DNA from: Variovorax paradoxus
GTDB taxonomy: Bacteria; Pseudomonadota; Gammaproteobacteria; Burkholderiales; Burkholderiaceae_C
Length of the DNA stretch: 64,000 bases
Assembly: GCA_016806145.1 (NCBI GenBank)
Contig: CP063167.1
Span: forward strand, 554,501 to 618,500
Direction of reading: 5' to 3'
A program made the position numbers and the translations under genes. The notes below the pieces were generated by a model. It saw only the letters and a program-made list of their open reading frames with translations, did no database searches and was not told the DNA's origin. Shown one piece after another: positions 53,904 through 63,044 of the stretch. The first letter of the stretch is position 1. Each line of letters begins with the position of its first letter.

Positions 53904-54368
53904 TCAGTGCGGCGCGGGGAAGTTGGTGTCGTGCTTCTGGCTGATCAGCGCGACCTCCTCGCCCGAGAAGCCGGGGCCCGCCAGCGCGGAGATCTCCCTG
54001 AAGTAGCGGTCCTGCCCGCCCGGCACGCTCCAGTCGAGCATGCGCGCCGTGGTGGTGCCGACATTCCGGAAGCGATGGACGACGCCGCGCGGCAGGTAGA
54101 CGATGGTGCCGGCGCCCACCGTGCGCGTGGTGTCGCCGGCGGTCACTTCATAAGTGCCTTCGACGATGAAGAAGCACTCTTCCTGCGTGAAGTGCAGATG
54201 GTCCGGCGGGCCCTCGCCGGGCCGGTGGCAGGCCATGATCACCGAGAGCCTGCCGCCCGTCTGTTCGCTGCCGAGCAGCACCTGCATGTCGAGGCCGAAG
54301 GGCTGGATCGCCTCGGCCTCCTCGGGCGTGACGATGACCGCGCCGGTCTTCGAGGGTTCGTTGTGCAT
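53904..54368 (-). CDS. Cupin-domain protein
   Basis: A 154-residue single cupin. Motif 1 is seen in CHRPGEGPPDHLHFTQEECFFIVEG (two His and one Glu as metal ligands) and motif 2 in YLPRGVVHRFRNVG (third His). Such proteins are dioxygenases, isomerases or sensors. The ATG lies two bases from the stop of the deacetylase gene, so translation is likely coupled. Confidence 0.88.
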   Translation of the reverse strand: MHNEPSKTGAVIVTPEEAEAIQPFGLDMQVLLGSEQTGGRLSVIMACHRPGEGPPDHLHFTQEECFFIVEGTYEVTAGDTTRTVGAGTIVYLPRGVVHRFRNVGTTTARMLDWSVPGGQDRYFREISALAGPGFSGEEVALISQKHDTNFPAPH

Positions 54369-54369
54369 G

Positions 54370-55047
54370 TCATGTCTCCTGGGGAAATGAAGAGGGCTGG
54401 CCGTTCGACACGAAGGCCTCCATGGGATGCACGGGCACGCCGCGCACCAGCGGCACGCAGTCCGGCGGGAACTCCTGCCGGAAGCGGAAGCCTTCGGCCA
54501 GGGCCTGTTCGATGTAGGGCTCGAGCTGCGCCATCGCGCCGGTCTCGTAGTCGTGCAGCACGCTGAGTGTCCAGTCCTGTTCGCGCGCCTGCGCGAGCGC
54601 CGTCCGCGGCCATCCCTCGGGGTCGTCCCAGTCGCGCGGGATCGAGTTCCAGAGCACGCAGGTGAATCGCCCCTCGCGCAGGAACGCGAGCGCCGCGCGG
54701 CTCAGCAGATGCGGACCGAGGACGCCGCCGCCGCCGAAGGGACGGAACAGCCTGTCGGGATGCGACAGCTCGCCGATCAGGTCCTGCGTGCGGCCGATCT
54801 CCTGTTGCGGCGCGAGCGGGTCGGACGACGCGCCGAGCGGTACATCGTGCGTGTAGGTGTGGTTGCCGATCCAGTGGCCTTCCTCCCTCGCCCGGCTGGC
54901 GAGTGCAAGGCCTTCCTTAGAGGCCAGGTTCTGGCCGAGCGCGAAGAAGGTCGCGCGGATGCCGTGGCGCGCCAGCACGTCGAGCACGTGCGGCGTCACG
55001 GCCGAGGTGGGGCCGTTGTCGAACGTGAGCGTGATCGAGCGGCTCAT
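54370..55047 (-). CDS. Polysaccharide-deacetylase-fold protein with altered motif 1
   Basis: A 225-residue NodB-type protein. The start at 55047 is followed by SITLTFDNGPTSAVTPHVLDVL. Motif 1 is normally TFDDG; here the second Asp, a metal ligand, is Asn (TFDNGP). Motif 2 is intact (HTYTH), and RPFGGGG stands where the RxPxG motif normally is. Related non-sugar members such as PuuE allantoinase also use this fold. There is no signal peptide, and with cupin, NIPSNAP and Bug partners a cytosolic amide or imide hydrolysis is more likely than cell-wall deacetylation. Confidence 0.85.
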   Translation of the reverse strand: MSRSITLTFDNGPTSAVTPHVLDVLARHGIRATFFALGQNLASKEGLALASRAREEGHWIGNHTYTHDVPLGASSDPLAPQQEIGRTQDLIGELSHPDRLFRPFGGGGVLGPHLLSRAALAFLREGRFTCVLWNSIPRDWDDPEGWPRTALAQAREQDWTLSVLHDYETGAMAQLEPYIEQALAEGFRFRQEFPPDCVPLVRGVPVHPMEAFVSNGQPSSFPQET

Positions 55048-55148
55048 CGGCCGGGCGCGCATGCGCGGTGGGGGTTCAACCTCTTGTCTCCTTCGGTGTC
55101 GCGGGGAAGCTGGCGCAATGATCGGCATCGGGCCCGCTACACACAATA

Positions 55149-55175
55149 TGGAAACGAAAGAAGATACTTTTTCCA
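55149..55175. promoter_or_regulatory. Candidate LysR operator upstream of the deacetylase operon
   Basis: TGGAAA (55149-55154) and TTTCCA (55170-55175) are exact inverted copies around 15 bases; the inner GAAAG and CTTT extend the symmetry. It lies in the 149-bp divergent interval, 21 bp before the LysR ATG. Confidence 0.35.
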
Positions 55176-55196
55176 GATTCGATGCAATGATCGGCC

Positions 55197-56150
55197 ATGC
55201 CCGACTTCCTGAACCAGGCCAGCGTGCTGTCGCTGCGCTGCTTCGTGGCGGTGGTGAACGCCAACAGCTTCACGACCGCCGCGCGCCAATTGCGCATGGC
55301 GCCCTCCTCGGTCACCAAGCACCTGCAACTGCTAGAGCGCGCGACCGGCGCCGCGCTGGTTCACCGCACCACGCGGCGCATCAGCGTCACCGATGCGGGC
55401 GAGGCCTTCTATGCGCGCTGTGTCGACATCCTCGAACAGCTCGAGGGCGCCGTGGCCGGCATCGCGGGCGAGCAGGCCGCCGGCGGCCACCTGCGCGTGA
55501 CGGCGCCGCCCTCCTTCGCCTCCGCGGTCGTCGCGCCCGCCCTGCCGAAATTCCTCGAAAGCCATCCCGGTGCCACCGTGGACCTGGTGGTCAACAGCAA
55601 CGTGCCCGATCTCGTGCGCGAGCGGGTCGACCTCGCGCTGTTCATCGGCGAGGAACTGCCGACCAAGCAGGCGCAGCTGGTGCTGGCCCAGAGCCCGCAG
55701 GTGCTGTGCGCATCGCCCCAGTACCTGAAGTCGCACGGCACGCCGCGCTCGGTCGACGATCTCGCGCGGCATCGCTGCCTGTGCCCGCGCTTCTCGGAGG
55801 TCGCCGAGACCTGGCACCTCGACGTCAAGGGGCAGTGGCAATCGATCCGGCCGCAGGCCGTGCTGCTATCGGACAACGGCGATGCGCTGCGCAGCGCCTG
55901 CCTGGCCGGCGCGGGCATCGGCAACTTCTACCGCTTCCATGTGGCCGAGCATCTGGCGCGCGGCACGCTCGTGGAGGTGCTGCCCAGGAACCCGCTGCGC
56001 GCGAAGACGATCTATGCGGTGCTGCCCCACCGCAGCATGATCCGGCCCCTGGTGCGCAGCTTCACGGCCTTCGTGCGCGAGGCCGTCGAGCAGGCGCTGC
56101 AGGACACGCAGCCGCCGCGCAGAAAGCCTCGCGCGGCCGCCACCCGATGA
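55197..56150 (+). CDS. LysR-family regulator divergent from the deacetylase operon
   Basis: A 317-residue LysR protein: ASVLSLRCFVAVVNANSFTTAARQLRMAPSSVTKHLQLLE gives the helix-turn-helix at about residues 22-48, and the effector domain starts near residue 95. The C-terminal tail is basic (PPRRKPRAAATR). It probably controls the deacetylase-cupin-NIPSNAP-Bug operon. It converges with the DUF2817 gene. Confidence 0.9.
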   Translation: MPDFLNQASVLSLRCFVAVVNANSFTTAARQLRMAPSSVTKHLQLLERATGAALVHRTTRRISVTDAGEAFYARCVDILEQLEGAVAGIAGEQAAGGHLRVTAPPSFASAVVAPALPKFLESHPGATVDLVVNSNVPDLVRERVDLALFIGEELPTKQAQLVLAQSPQVLCASPQYLKSHGTPRSVDDLARHRCLCPRFSEVAETWHLDVKGQWQSIRPQAVLLSDNGDALRSACLAGAGIGNFYRFHVAEHLARGTLVEVLPRNPLRAKTIYAVLPHRSMIRPLVRSFTAFVREAVEQALQDTQPPRRKPRAAATR

Positions 56151-56186
56151 ACCGATCGCTCGCGCCCGACCCAGGCAACTGAGCAC

Positions 56187-57296
56187 TCAGGCTTCGCGCA
56201 AGCCCTGCAGCGTCTGCAGCAGCACCACGCGCGTCTGCCCCAGCACCATGCCCTTCCACTCGTCGTTGTCGCAGTAGAAGGCATCGCGCAGCTGCTGGCG
56301 GATCTCTCGCCGCTGCGACTCGGGCGCTTCCGGGTGGCGGCGCAGCCAGGTGTCGGCGCTCAGCCGCGGCAGCATGTCGTCGATGGGAATGGTGCCGAAC
56401 TCGAGGCCCATGGGGGCGATGCGCGCCCGTGGGCATTCGTCGTAGGCCGCCGACACCACCGGCCCCGACACATGCGCGGACACGGAGTCCTCGCCGAACA
56501 GCGCGAAGACGTCGGCACCCCACCAGGCGCGCGCGAGCGCGAGGTCCTCGGGCGCGTTGCGACCCGGGTAGACCTTCTCGCCGTGGCCATAGGGGCCGAG
56601 GCCCGTGTGCACGTCGATCCAGCCGATGTGGGTGGCCGAGGCCGCGTACTTGCGCAGGATCGACCGGATGGTCCTGTTGCTCCACGAAGGCGCGGTGCCG
56701 CCGTAGAACAGGCCGTCGGGCGAAACGTACTGGCCCTTGGTGACGGCGGCGCGGAAGGCGCGCATGCCGTGCTTGTCGATGTAGGCGGCCACGGCCGCCT
56801 CGTCGGCCGGCGTGGGCGGCCAGCTCGCGGGCAGCACCAATGGTTCGACATCGGTGTACTCGGCATTCACCGGCAGCGGCGCGCCGAAGTCGATGTGGTT
56901 GCGGTTGAGGTCGATGTTGTCCTCGTTCGTGCGGTGCAGGTGCGAGAAGCCGTGCGGATTGACGGCATGCACCAGCAGCAGCGCGACGCCGGCCTGCTCA
57001 AGCCGCGCGAGCAGGTCGTCGTCGTGCAGGGTCGCGACCTGCGTGCCCGAGCCGCAGAAGCCTTCGGGGCCGTGCGTGCCCGAGGTCACGAGCAGCAGCT
57101 TCTTCGCGTCGATGGCGCCGATCAGCGCGACGTCGGTCGCGAGTTCCTCGCCGAGCGCGCCGCGGTGCGCTTCATTGACGAAGGATTCGATCGACGCGCC
57201 CCGGGCGCGCGCGGCCTCGAGGAACTTGGCGCGGGCCTCGACATAGGTGGCCGAGAAATGCCGCGTGGCGGCGCTGCTGTGATTGAAGATGGTCAT
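56187..57296 (-). CDS. DUF2817 / M14-like zinc carboxypeptidase-fold protein
   Basis: A 369-residue protein. The start at 57296 is preferred over 57335 because TIFNHSSAATRHFSATYVEAR is the normal N-terminus of the group. Candidate zinc ligands are in SGTHGPEGFCGSG (His and Glu) and WIDVHTGLGPYG (His), with HAVNPHGFSHLHRTNEDNIDLNRN in between, as in M14 carboxypeptidases. The substrate is unknown. It lies 25 bp downstream of the MFS gene and is probably co-transcribed with it. Confidence 0.87.
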   Translation of the reverse strand: MTIFNHSSAATRHFSATYVEARAKFLEAARARGASIESFVNEAHRGALGEELATDVALIGAIDAKKLLLVTSGTHGPEGFCGSGTQVATLHDDDLLARLEQAGVALLLVHAVNPHGFSHLHRTNEDNIDLNRNHIDFGAPLPVNAEYTDVEPLVLPASWPPTPADEAAVAAYIDKHGMRAFRAAVTKGQYVSPDGLFYGGTAPSWSNRTIRSILRKYAASATHIGWIDVHTGLGPYGHGEKVYPGRNAPEDLALARAWWGADVFALFGEDSVSAHVSGPVVSAAYDECPRARIAPMGLEFGTIPIDDMLPRLSADTWLRRHPEAPESQRREIRQQLRDAFYCDNDEWKGMVLGQTRVVLLQTLQGLREA

Positions 57297-57321
57297 GGAA
57301 AGCTTCGAAGAGGCGAGCGTT

Positions 57322-58626
57322 TCAGGCGTGCGCACCGGCCGCGTCGATGTCGCGGCCCGTATGGTCGCGCAGCCAGATCAGCCCCAGCAAGGAGACGGCA
57401 GTCATCGCGACCAGGTACCAGGCCGGCGCGAGCTTGCTGCCGGTGGCGTTGAGCAGCCAGGTACTGATGAAGGGCGCGAAGCCGCCGAACAGCGCCACGC
57501 CCACGCTGTAGACCAGCGACATGCCGCTGGCGCGCACCGCCTTCGGAAACATCTCGGGCAGCATCGTGATGCTCGGCGCGGTCTGGCCCACGAGGCCCAG
57601 GCTCAGCACGCCGAGCACGATGAACAGCACGGCGGGCGTGGGCGAGGCGTTGAGCCAGAGGAAGCCCGGGTAGATCAGCAGCACGAGGAACACGCGGCTC
57701 CAGAGGATCAGCGGCTTGCGCCCCACGCGGTCCGACAGCGCACCGACCAGCGGCGACACCACGAACAGGATCAGGCCCGTGATCGCCGCGCCGAACAGCG
57801 CCACCGAAGGCACGAGCCCCAGTTCGCGCACCGCGTAGGTCGGCATGTAGAAGGTGATCACGTAGGCGGCGGTGGTGCCGCCCACCATGGTGAGGATGGC
57901 CGCGAGCACCGTGCTGCCATGCTGCGTGCAGACGATCTTGAGGCTGCTCTCGCGCGGCTTCGCGCTCGCATCGGGCGCGATCTCGAGCGACTCGTGAAGA
58001 TGGCGGCGGATGTACATGCCCACCGGCGCGATCAGCATGCCGATGAAGAAAGGCACGCGCCAGCCCCAGCTTTCCATGGACTGCGGCGACAGCGTGAAGG
58101 TCAGCGTGCCCACCACCACCGCGCCGAGCATCACGCCCAGGCCCTGGCTCGCGAACTGCCAACTCGCCATGTAGCCGCGGTTCTGCGGCGTGGCATGTTC
58201 CACCAGCAGCGTGGTGGAAGCACCGACCTCGCCGCCGGCCGAGAAGCCCTGGATCAGCCGCGCCAGCACGATCAGCACCGGCGCCGCGACGCCGATGCTC
58301 GCGTAGGTGGGCGTGAAGGCGATCACCGCGCAGCCGAGTGCCATCAGGAAGATGGTGAGCGTCATCGCCTTCTTGCGGCCCGCGCGGTCGGCATAGGCGC
58401 CGATCACGATGCCGCCGAGCGGCCGCATGATGAAGCCGACGCCGAAGGTCGCGACCGTGAGCAGCAGCTGGCCGTAGCCGCTGAAGGTGGGAAAGAACAG
58501 CTTGCCGATCACCAGTGCGAGGAAACCGTAGACGGTGAAGTCGAAGATCTCGAGGCCGTTGCCGATGGTGGTGGCGACGATGGTCTGGCGCCGGCTGACG
58601 GCGGTGTGCGCGGGGTTTGTGCTCAT
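57322..58626 (-). CDS. MFS metabolite:proton symporter
   Basis: A 434-residue protein with 12 predicted helices. FGVGFIMRPLGGIVIGAYADRAGRKKAM and RLIQGFSAGGEVGASTTLLVEHA are the signatures of the metabolite:H+ symporter branch, which takes up dicarboxylates, citrate, shikimate, proline betaine and others. It lies between the RidA and DUF2817 genes, so it may import the substrate of that peptidase-like protein. Confidence 0.92.
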   Translation of the reverse strand: MSTNPAHTAVSRRQTIVATTIGNGLEIFDFTVYGFLALVIGKLFFPTFSGYGQLLLTVATFGVGFIMRPLGGIVIGAYADRAGRKKAMTLTIFLMALGCAVIAFTPTYASIGVAAPVLIVLARLIQGFSAGGEVGASTTLLVEHATPQNRGYMASWQFASQGLGVMLGAVVVGTLTFTLSPQSMESWGWRVPFFIGMLIAPVGMYIRRHLHESLEIAPDASAKPRESSLKIVCTQHGSTVLAAILTMVGGTTAAYVITFYMPTYAVRELGLVPSVALFGAAITGLILFVVSPLVGALSDRVGRKPLILWSRVFLVLLIYPGFLWLNASPTPAVLFIVLGVLSLGLVGQTAPSITMLPEMFPKAVRASGMSLVYSVGVALFGGFAPFISTWLLNATGSKLAPAWYLVAMTAVSLLGLIWLRDHTGRDIDAAGAHA

Positions 58627-58650
58627 GGGCGTCGAGGGAGGGAAGGAAAG

Positions 58651-59010
58651 TCAGTCGGTGCCGGTGGCGGCGATCACGGCCACCTCGACCAGCAGCGCGG
58701 GCAGCGCGAGCCGCGCACCCACGGTCGCGCGCGCCGGTGCGCATCCGGGCGGCAGCCAGTCGGTCCACACGCGGTTCATCTCGGCGAAGTCGTCGGTGTC
58801 GGCGAGCCAGATGGTCGCGCTCAGCAGCCTCGACTTGCCCGAACCTGCCTGCGCCAAGAGCGCGTCGATGCGCCGCAGGATGCGCGCCATCTGTTCGCCC
58901 ACGGTTGCCGCGGGCTGTACCAGGTCCACCTGGCCGGCGAGGTAGACGATGCCGCCATGCACCACGGCCTGGCTCATGCGTTCGTCGGTGTGCAGTCGTT
59001 CGATGTTCAT
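58651..59010 (-). CDS. RidA/YjgF-family protein
   Basis: A 119-residue RidA-fold protein. It has RMSQAVVHGGIVYLAGQVDL, TVGEQMARILRRIDALLAQAG, and the C-terminal CAPARATVGARLALPALLVEVAVIA, where Arg normally contacts an enamine/imine substrate. Members hydrolyse reactive 2-aminoacrylate-type enamines or act in amino-compound catabolism. Its ATG overlaps the stop of the upstream FMN oxidase gene as ATGA. Confidence 0.92.
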   Translation of the reverse strand: MNIERLHTDERMSQAVVHGGIVYLAGQVDLVQPAATVGEQMARILRRIDALLAQAGSGKSRLLSATIWLADTDDFAEMNRVWTDWLPPGCAPARATVGARLALPALLVEVAVIAATGTD

Positions 59011-60182
59011 GCCGTCTCCTTTTGCGGTGCCGCGGACGCGGCCCCGCGCACCATGTGGGCGCCGATCGACGCCACGCTGCCGGCGCCCATCAGGCACTGG
59101 CAGACCTCGAATTCCTCCTTGAGCAGGGACAGCGCCCTGGCAACGGCCGGCTCGCCGCCCGAGGCGACCGCGTAGAGCGTGGGCCGCCCGATCTGCACGG
59201 CCGTGGCGCCGAGCGCGAGCGCGCGCGCGATGTCGCTGCCGGTGCGCACGCCGCTGTCGAGCAGCAGCGGCAGGCGGCTGCCGGTCTCGCTCGCGAATTC
59301 CGGCAGGATCTCGATCGGCGCGACGGCACCGTCGAGCTGCCGCCCGCCGTGGTTGCTGATCACGATGGCATCGACGCCGAGCTGCTGCGCGCGGCGACCC
59401 TGCGCGGGATCGAGCAGGCCCTTGACGATCAGCTTGCCGGGCCAGCGCTCGCGCACCCAGGCGATGTCGTCCCAGCCCAGCGAGGGATCGAGCTGGGCCT
59501 GCATGGTCTGCGCGATGGTGTGGGTGGCCTGCAGGCCGAGCTCGCCGGCCATCAGCTCGAGCCGTGGCGCGCCGGCGCGCAGCGAGCGCCAGGCCCAGCC
59601 GGGCCGCGCGAGCACGCTCGCGAGCTTGCGCGGGGTCCAGCGCAGCGGCAGGCTGAAACCGTTGCGCTCGTCGCGCAGCCGCCGGCCCGCGACCGGGTTG
59701 TCCACGGTCACCTCGAGTGCCGCGAAGTCGAGGTCGCGTGCCCGGTCGATCAGGCGCGCGCTCATCGCGCGGTCGCGGAACACGTAGAGCTGGAACCAGG
59801 CGTTGCCCTGCGCCGCCTCGGCCACGGCTTCCATGGTCGCGGTGGCGGCCGTGCTCATCACGAACGGAATGCCGAAGGCGCGGGCGGCCCGCGCCAGGCA
59901 GCGGTCGGCGCCGGGCCAGGCCGCGCCCGCCAGCCCGGTGGGTCCGATGATCAGCGGCAGGGTCCAGGAGCGACCGAACAGCTGCATCGCGGTGCTGCGC
60001 TGCGACACGTCGACCGGCGCGGAGCCGAGCAGCCGGACGCGGTCGAAGGCGCTGCGGTTGCCGCGCACGCTCGACTCGGAGCCCGCGCCGCCATCGATGT
60101 AGTCGAACACCATGCGCGGCAGCGCGCGCCGGGCCAGTTCGCGGAAGTCGTCGATGCAGTGCGCTTGCAGGTAGTGGGTCAT
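59007..60182 (-). CDS. FMN-dependent 2-hydroxyacid dehydrogenase/oxidase
   Basis: A 391-residue TIM barrel of the L-lactate dehydrogenase/mandelate dehydrogenase/glycolate oxidase family. FDYIDGGAGSESSVRGNRSAFD is at the N-terminus. The active-site His and Arg are in VISNHGGRQLDGA, and the FMN phosphate site is in LLLDSGVRTGSDIARALALGATAVQIGRP. It oxidises an L-2-hydroxy acid to the 2-oxo acid. It is coupled to RidA by a 4-base overlap. The 125-bp region upstream is AT-rich around 60190-60220 and probably holds its promoter. Confidence 0.9.
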   Translation of the reverse strand: MTHYLQAHCIDDFRELARRALPRMVFDYIDGGAGSESSVRGNRSAFDRVRLLGSAPVDVSQRSTAMQLFGRSWTLPLIIGPTGLAGAAWPGADRCLARAARAFGIPFVMSTAATATMEAVAEAAQGNAWFQLYVFRDRAMSARLIDRARDLDFAALEVTVDNPVAGRRLRDERNGFSLPLRWTPRKLASVLARPGWAWRSLRAGAPRLELMAGELGLQATHTIAQTMQAQLDPSLGWDDIAWVRERWPGKLIVKGLLDPAQGRRAQQLGVDAIVISNHGGRQLDGAVAPIEILPEFASETGSRLPLLLDSGVRTGSDIARALALGATAVQIGRPTLYAVASGGEPAVARALSLLKEEFEVCQCLMGAGSVASIGAHMVRGAASAAPQKETA

Positions 60183-60307
60183 GGTCGAACGAAAATATTA
60201 AGCCGTCCAGCCGGCATATTTAATGGCGCTTTGGCCTTCGGCGAGTAGGCCGCGGCATGTTTCATGCGCCGTGCCGGCGGCGCGCGAAAGCCCGATGCGC
60301 GCAGGGC

Positions 60308-61102
60308 TCATCCGAGCAGCAGCGCATCGTCGGCCACCGTCTCGCCGCGCGTGCGCTCGAACAGTTGCAGCAGGTCGGGCACGTCCATGCCGGCGCGCTG
60401 CGGTCCGCTCACGTCGAGCACGACACGGCCCTCGTGCAGCATCAGCGTGCGCGAGCCATGGCTCAGGGCCTGCCGCATGCTGTGCGTGACCATCATCGCG
60501 GTGAGCTGCTGCTCCTCCACGATCCGCTGCGTGAGCGCGAGCACGAAGGCCGCGGTCTTCGGATCGAGCGCGGCCGTGTGCTCGTCGAGCAGCAGGATGC
60601 GCGAGGGCTTGAGCGAGGCCATCAGCAGGCTCACGGCCTGACGCTGGCCGCCCGACAGCAGTCCCATGCGGTCGTTCAGCCGCTGCTCGAGCCCCAGGTC
60701 GAGGCTGCGCAGCCGGTCGCGGAACAGCTCGCGCAGTTCGCCTCGCAGCGCCGCGCGCAGCCCGCGCCGCTCGCCGCGCCGCCAGGCCAGCGCGAGGTTC
60801 TCCTCGATGGTCAGCGCCTCGCAGGTGCCGGCCATCGGGTCCTGGAACACGCGCGCCACTAGCGCGCTGCGCTGCCAGGCGCTCAGGCGCGTGACCTCCA
60901 CCTCGTCGATGAAGATGCGGCCGCTATCGACCAGCAGGTCGCCGCTGAGCGCATTGAGCAGGGTCGACTTGCCGGCGCCGTTCGAGCCGATGACGGTGAC
61001 GAACTCGCCGCGCGGAATCGTCAGGTCGAGCCCGCGCAGCGCGCGGTTCTCCATCGGCGTGCCCGCGTGGAAGGTCACGCGCAGGTCCAGTGCCTTCAGC
61101 AT
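60308..61102 (-). CDS. ABC transporter ATP-binding protein
   Basis: A 264-residue ATPase with Walker A (GSNGAGKST), signature LLSGGQRQAV, Walker B (RILLLDEHTAALDP) and the switch His in MMVTHSMRQALSHG. Its ATG overlaps the permease gene by seven bases. With the permease and binding protein it forms an ABC importer of the type whose binding protein belongs to the ABC_sub_bind group (TrpX-like, aromatic amino acids or related compounds). Confidence 0.92.
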   Translation of the reverse strand: MLKALDLRVTFHAGTPMENRALRGLDLTIPRGEFVTVIGSNGAGKSTLLNALSGDLLVDSGRIFIDEVEVTRLSAWQRSALVARVFQDPMAGTCEALTIEENLALAWRRGERRGLRAALRGELRELFRDRLRSLDLGLEQRLNDRMGLLSGGQRQAVSLLMASLKPSRILLLDEHTAALDPKTAAFVLALTQRIVEEQQLTAMMVTHSMRQALSHGSRTLMLHEGRVVLDVSGPQRAGMDVPDLLQLFERTRGETVADDALLLG

Positions 61103-62022
61103 GCGCCGGCCACCTTCTTCTTCGATGCGCCAAGGGCGCCGCGCCGCCGCGCCAGGAAGCGCTTCGAGGCCGGCATCACGAGCGCGAGCGTCACCAGCAC
61201 GGCCGTGACGAGGTTGAGGTCCTGCGCCTTCAGGCCGATGAAGTCGCTGTTGAGCGCCAGCGCCACCAGCATGCGGTAGAGCACCGCGCCGACGACGCAG
61301 CCGAGCGTGGCCCAGGCGATGCTGCGCATGGGCAGCAGGGTCTCGCCGATGATCACGGCCGCCAGCCCGATCACGATGGTGCCGATGCCCATCGACACGT
61401 CGGCCCCGCCCTGCGATTGCGCGAACAGCGCGCCCGCCAGCGCCACGATGCCGTTGGACAGCGCCAGCGCGAACAGCGACAGCCGGTCGGTCGACACGCC
61501 CAGCGCGCGCGCCATTCGCGCGTTGCCGCCGGTGGCGCGCATGGCCAGGCCGGCCTCCGATCCGAAGTAGCGGTCGAGCGCGAACTTGACCGCCAAGGTG
61601 ACGGCCAGCAGCACCAGCGCGGTGGTCCACGGCCCCGGCAGCGCCTCGAGCGGCGGCGTATTGAACACCGTCGACGCACCCAGCAAGGGCTCGTTGGGCT
61701 TGCCCATCACCCGCAGGTTGATCGAGTAGAGCGCGATCATCACGAGGATGCCCGCGAGCAGCTGCATGATCTTGAGCTTGACGTGCAGCCAGCCGGTCGT
61801 GAGACCCGCGAGCGCGCCCGCGGCGAAGGCCGCCGCCGTCGCGGCCAGCGGATGCCAGCCGCCCACCAGCAGGGTCGCGGCCACCGCGCCGCCGAGCGGG
61901 AAGCTGCCGTCGACGGTCAGGTCGGGAAAGTTCACGACCCGAAACGAGATGAAGACGCCGAGCGCGACCAGCGCGAAGATCAGGCCCACCTCGAGCGAGC
62001 CCTGGAAAGCGATGAGGGACAT
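61096..62022 (-). CDS. ABC transporter permease
   Basis: A 308-residue membrane protein with about eight helices and the fold of branched-chain amino acid and sugar permeases (BPD_transp_2). It starts LIAFQGSLEVGLIFALVALGVFISFRVVNFPDLTVDGSFPLG, typical of TrpY-like permeases. A single permease gene means it acts as a homodimer. It lies 18 bp after the binding-protein gene. Confidence 0.92.
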   Translation of the reverse strand: MSLIAFQGSLEVGLIFALVALGVFISFRVVNFPDLTVDGSFPLGGAVAATLLVGGWHPLAATAAAFAAGALAGLTTGWLHVKLKIMQLLAGILVMIALYSINLRVMGKPNEPLLGASTVFNTPPLEALPGPWTTALVLLAVTLAVKFALDRYFGSEAGLAMRATGGNARMARALGVSTDRLSLFALALSNGIVALAGALFAQSQGGADVSMGIGTIVIGLAAVIIGETLLPMRSIAWATLGCVVGAVLYRMLVALALNSDFIGLKAQDLNLVTAVLVTLALVMPASKRFLARRRGALGASKKKVAGAC

Positions 62023-62040
62023 CGATGCTCCGGCCGGCGC

Positions 62041-63009
62041 TCAGTCGATCACGCGGGTCGCGGACTTGAGCAGCGCGTCGGACAGCGCCAGCCCCTGCCG
62101 CCGCGCCGCGGCCTGGTTCACGAGCAGCTCCAGCGTCGGGCTGACCTGCGATGCGATGCTGCCGGGTGCCTCGCCCTTGAGCACGCGCACCACCAGCTTG
62201 CCCGACTGGCGGCCGAGGTCGTGGTAGTTGGTGCCGATGCCGAGCGCCGCGCCACGCGCCGCGAGCGAGGGGTCGGCCGCGATCAGCGGCACCCGGCCCT
62301 GGTCCGCCACCTTGGCCAGGGCCTCGAAGGCCGAGGTCACGTTGTTGTCGGTCGGCGCGTAGATCGCATCGACCTTGCCGACCAGGCTCTGGGCCGCGCT
62401 CGCCACGTCCACGGTGCGCGGCGCGGCACCCTCGATCACGCTCAGGCCGGCCGGCTGCGCGAGCTTCTTGAGCTGCGCGATCGCGGCGACGGAGTTGGCC
62501 TCGCCGGGGTTGTAGACCACGCCGATGCGTTTGGCCGTCGGCAGCGCCTGGCGCAGCAGGGCCAGGTGCTTGTCCAGCAGCGGCAGGTCGGACACGCCCG
62601 TGACGTTGCCGCCCGTGGCCTCCCACGACTTGACCAGCTTCGCGGCGACCGGATCGGTCACGGCGCTGAACACGATCGGGATCTCGCGCGTCGCCGCGAC
62701 CACGGTCTGCGCCGAGGGCGTGGACATCGCGACGATCACGTCGGGCCGGTCGCCGACGAACTTGCGCGCGATCTGGGCCGCGGTCGCGGTGTTGCCCTGC
62801 GCGCTCTGGTAGTCCAGCCGCAGGTTCTTGCCGACCACGTAGCCGGCCGCGGCGAGTTCCTCGACGATGCCCTGGCGTGCCGCATCGAGCGCGGGGTGGT
62901 CGACGATGGCCGTGACACTGACGCGCGCATCGGCGGCGTGCGCCGGCAGCGCGGCGAAAGGAGCGAGGACGAGCGCGAGCAGCGCCACCCGGAAGGGGCG
63001 TTTCATCAT
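62041..63009 (-). CDS. ABC transporter substrate-binding protein (TrpX-like)
   Basis: A 322-residue periplasmic binding protein with a signal peptide (cleavage near AHAAD, residue about 26). VSVTAIVDHPALDAARQGIVEELAAAGYVVGKN, VIVAMSTPSAQTV, IPIVFSAVTDPVAAKLV and IYAPTDNNVTSAFEAL are the standard segments of the ABC_sub_bind family. The first of two adjacent ATGs (63009) has GGAG eight bases upstream. It is the first gene of the importer and follows the FAD-dehydrogenase gene by 35 bp. Confidence 0.92.
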   Translation of the reverse strand: MMKRPFRVALLALVLAPFAALPAHAADARVSVTAIVDHPALDAARQGIVEELAAAGYVVGKNLRLDYQSAQGNTATAAQIARKFVGDRPDVIVAMSTPSAQTVVAATREIPIVFSAVTDPVAAKLVKSWEATGGNVTGVSDLPLLDKHLALLRQALPTAKRIGVVYNPGEANSVAAIAQLKKLAQPAGLSVIEGAAPRTVDVASAAQSLVGKVDAIYAPTDNNVTSAFEALAKVADQGRVPLIAADPSLAARGAALGIGTNYHDLGRQSGKLVVRVLKGEAPGSIASQVSPTLELLVNQAAARRQGLALSDALLKSATRVID

Positions 63010-63044
63010 GGGGAGATCTCCAGGGGTTGAGGGGGTCGAAGAAC

